A DNA stretch of 64,000 nt, taken from Ichthyophis bannanicus (lineage: Eukaryota; Chordata; Amphibia; Gymnophiona; Ichthyophiidae). The translations under genes and the position numbers were made by a program. The notes below the pieces were generated by a model. It saw only the letters and a program-made list of their open reading frames with translations, made no database searches and was not told the origin of the DNA. The stretch spans positions 8,982,501 through 9,046,500 of the forward strand of contig JAWIIG010000025.1 in assembly GCA_033557465.1 (NCBI GenBank). Direction: 5' to 3'. Shown here piece by piece: positions 63,217 to 64,000 of this stretch (its first letter is position 1; the number at the start of each line of letters is the position of its first letter).

Positions 63217-63770
63217 TCATATCTCATTGCTGTCTAGGAAGAGACTCCTGACATCGCAGTAGGTTTCAGCTATCTGTGCTGTAGAATCTGTTTGAGGAAT
63301 AAATCCAACTCCATCCCCTAAGGCCATTATTTGTTTTAGTTTTTTGTTTTTTTTTCCAGGTTGCTTTTAAAAAAAAAAAAAAAAAAAGAGAGAGAGGGGG
63401 CAAATACTGAAAAAGTGTGTTTGTGGCAACACATTTTTAGTTCATTGTTTACCCAGTAGCTAAGGATTTGCATATGTGAGGACTATCCTATCCTGCTTGT
63501 CCACAGAGAAAACACACCAAGTGTTCTCCATAGACAACAGGATTCAGTATGAGGCTTCACAAAACCTTCCCACCTCCCCTAGGGGTTGTAGTTTATACAA
63601 AGTTATAATATTAGATTGAGGCGGTGAGCACGGGAGCAGAAGGTGAAAAGTGACATACATGCACAGTGATTTGTTTCCAAATACTTCTAGAAACTGGGAA
63701 GCTGCTCTCATGCTCAGTCTCTGTTAATGACGTCACCCATATGTGAGGACTCATATCCTGCTATCCACAG
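63217..63770 (+). mobile_element. Old DIRS remnant J, right part: 3' tail, ICR and right repeat
   Basis: It starts with the right copy of the 33-bp duplication, then the 3' tail with an A run (63366-63386). An ICR-like region follows at 63472-63560 (GCATATGTGAGGACTATCC, CCAAGTGTTCTCCATAGAC). The right repeat follows, ending GTCACCCATATGTGAGGACT, CATATCCTGCTATCCACAG at about 63770. It is the most diverged DIRS family here. Confidence 0.7.
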
Positions 63771-63934
63771 AACTTGACACTACTCACAAACTTGGTAATC
63801 TTTCACTCTTCTTTCTCTCCACACATACAATAGATGGCTAAAACTTGTCTGAGGATTAGCCTTGCAACTGTGTACTGAATGGATTAAAGAGAAAAAAAGA
63901 TGATTCAGGAGACCAGTGAGAAGGTTGCAAGAGT

Positions 63935-64000
63935 CTTTCTCCGGAAACAAGCAGGAAGTCAGTCCTCACATATGGGTGACGTTGACGCCGACAGAGCCCG
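63935..64000 (+). mobile_element. Left end of another family-1 DIRS element (K)
   Basis: CTTTCTCCGGAAACAAGCAG, GAAGTCAGTCCTCACATATG, GGTGACGTTGACGCCGACAG is the family-1 left terminus. The element continues past the window. The CTCCGG variant matches the ends of copy A (TCTCCGGGGACAGC), so A and K may be the same subfamily. Confidence 0.85.

Overview
The window is vertebrate nuclear DNA and almost entirely transposon. The only host coding sequence I recognise is one exon of IPO5 (importin-5) at 2716-2935 on the + strand, with a polypyrimidine-AG before it and GT after it. No other IPO5 exon follows within the remaining 61 kb, so the rest appears to be one giant intron. DIRS elements, CR1, L1, Penelope-like elements, an RTE/BovB-like LINE and hAT-type elements in a repeat-swollen intron suggest a large amphibian genome, perhaps a caecilian. 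That assignment is inference from repeat content only.

The layout is nested. (1) 1-1128: right end of a DIRS retrotransposon (A). (2) 1131-3394: intron and the IPO5 exon. (3) 3395-21373: a degenerate DIRS remnant (I) split by another DIRS (B/H, 3839-21070). B/H carries a CR1 LINE (3918-5931) and a third DIRS (C, 6690-16435); C carries a gag-only DIRS (D, 11992-16140), which contains a hAT-type MITE. A pogo/Tigger-like MITE sits in the H part. (4) 22030-50026: one minus-strand L1 with an 18-bp target duplication, split by DIRS E (22983-28452) and DIRS G (about 30534-47608). G contains DIRS F (31257-38050, itself holding a 1.05-kb DNA-transposon deletion derivative) and two Penelope-like elements (about 40204-42480 and 44885-47218). 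(5) About 50390-58157: a decayed full-length CR1 containing a 3.0-kb hAT element (52795-55802) with a minisatellite and a 380-bp hairpin. (6) 58158-63770: a second copy of the degenerate DIRS family (J), split with a 33-bp duplication by a Penelope-like noncoding insert, which is split by a DNA transposon of a transposase family I cannot assign (58928-62233), which is split by an RTE/BovB-like LINE. (7) 63935-64000: left end of another DIRS.

The DIRS copies show the textbook plan: gag, reverse transcriptase with YLDD, RNase H, tyrosine recombinase, inverted terminal repeats, and an internal complementary region (ICR) made of the reverse complement of the left end joined to that of the right end. 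At least four DIRS lineages are present. No copy of any element is fully intact. The YR of G and the rearranged halves of F are the least damaged coding parts. The most unusual items are the gag-only DIRS D, the symmetric but sequence-variable palindromes in the DIRS terminal repeats, the unassigned transposase with a matching deletion derivative, the snap-back Penelope copy with hammerhead-like motifs on both arms, and the 4-deep nest at 58.2-63.8 kb.
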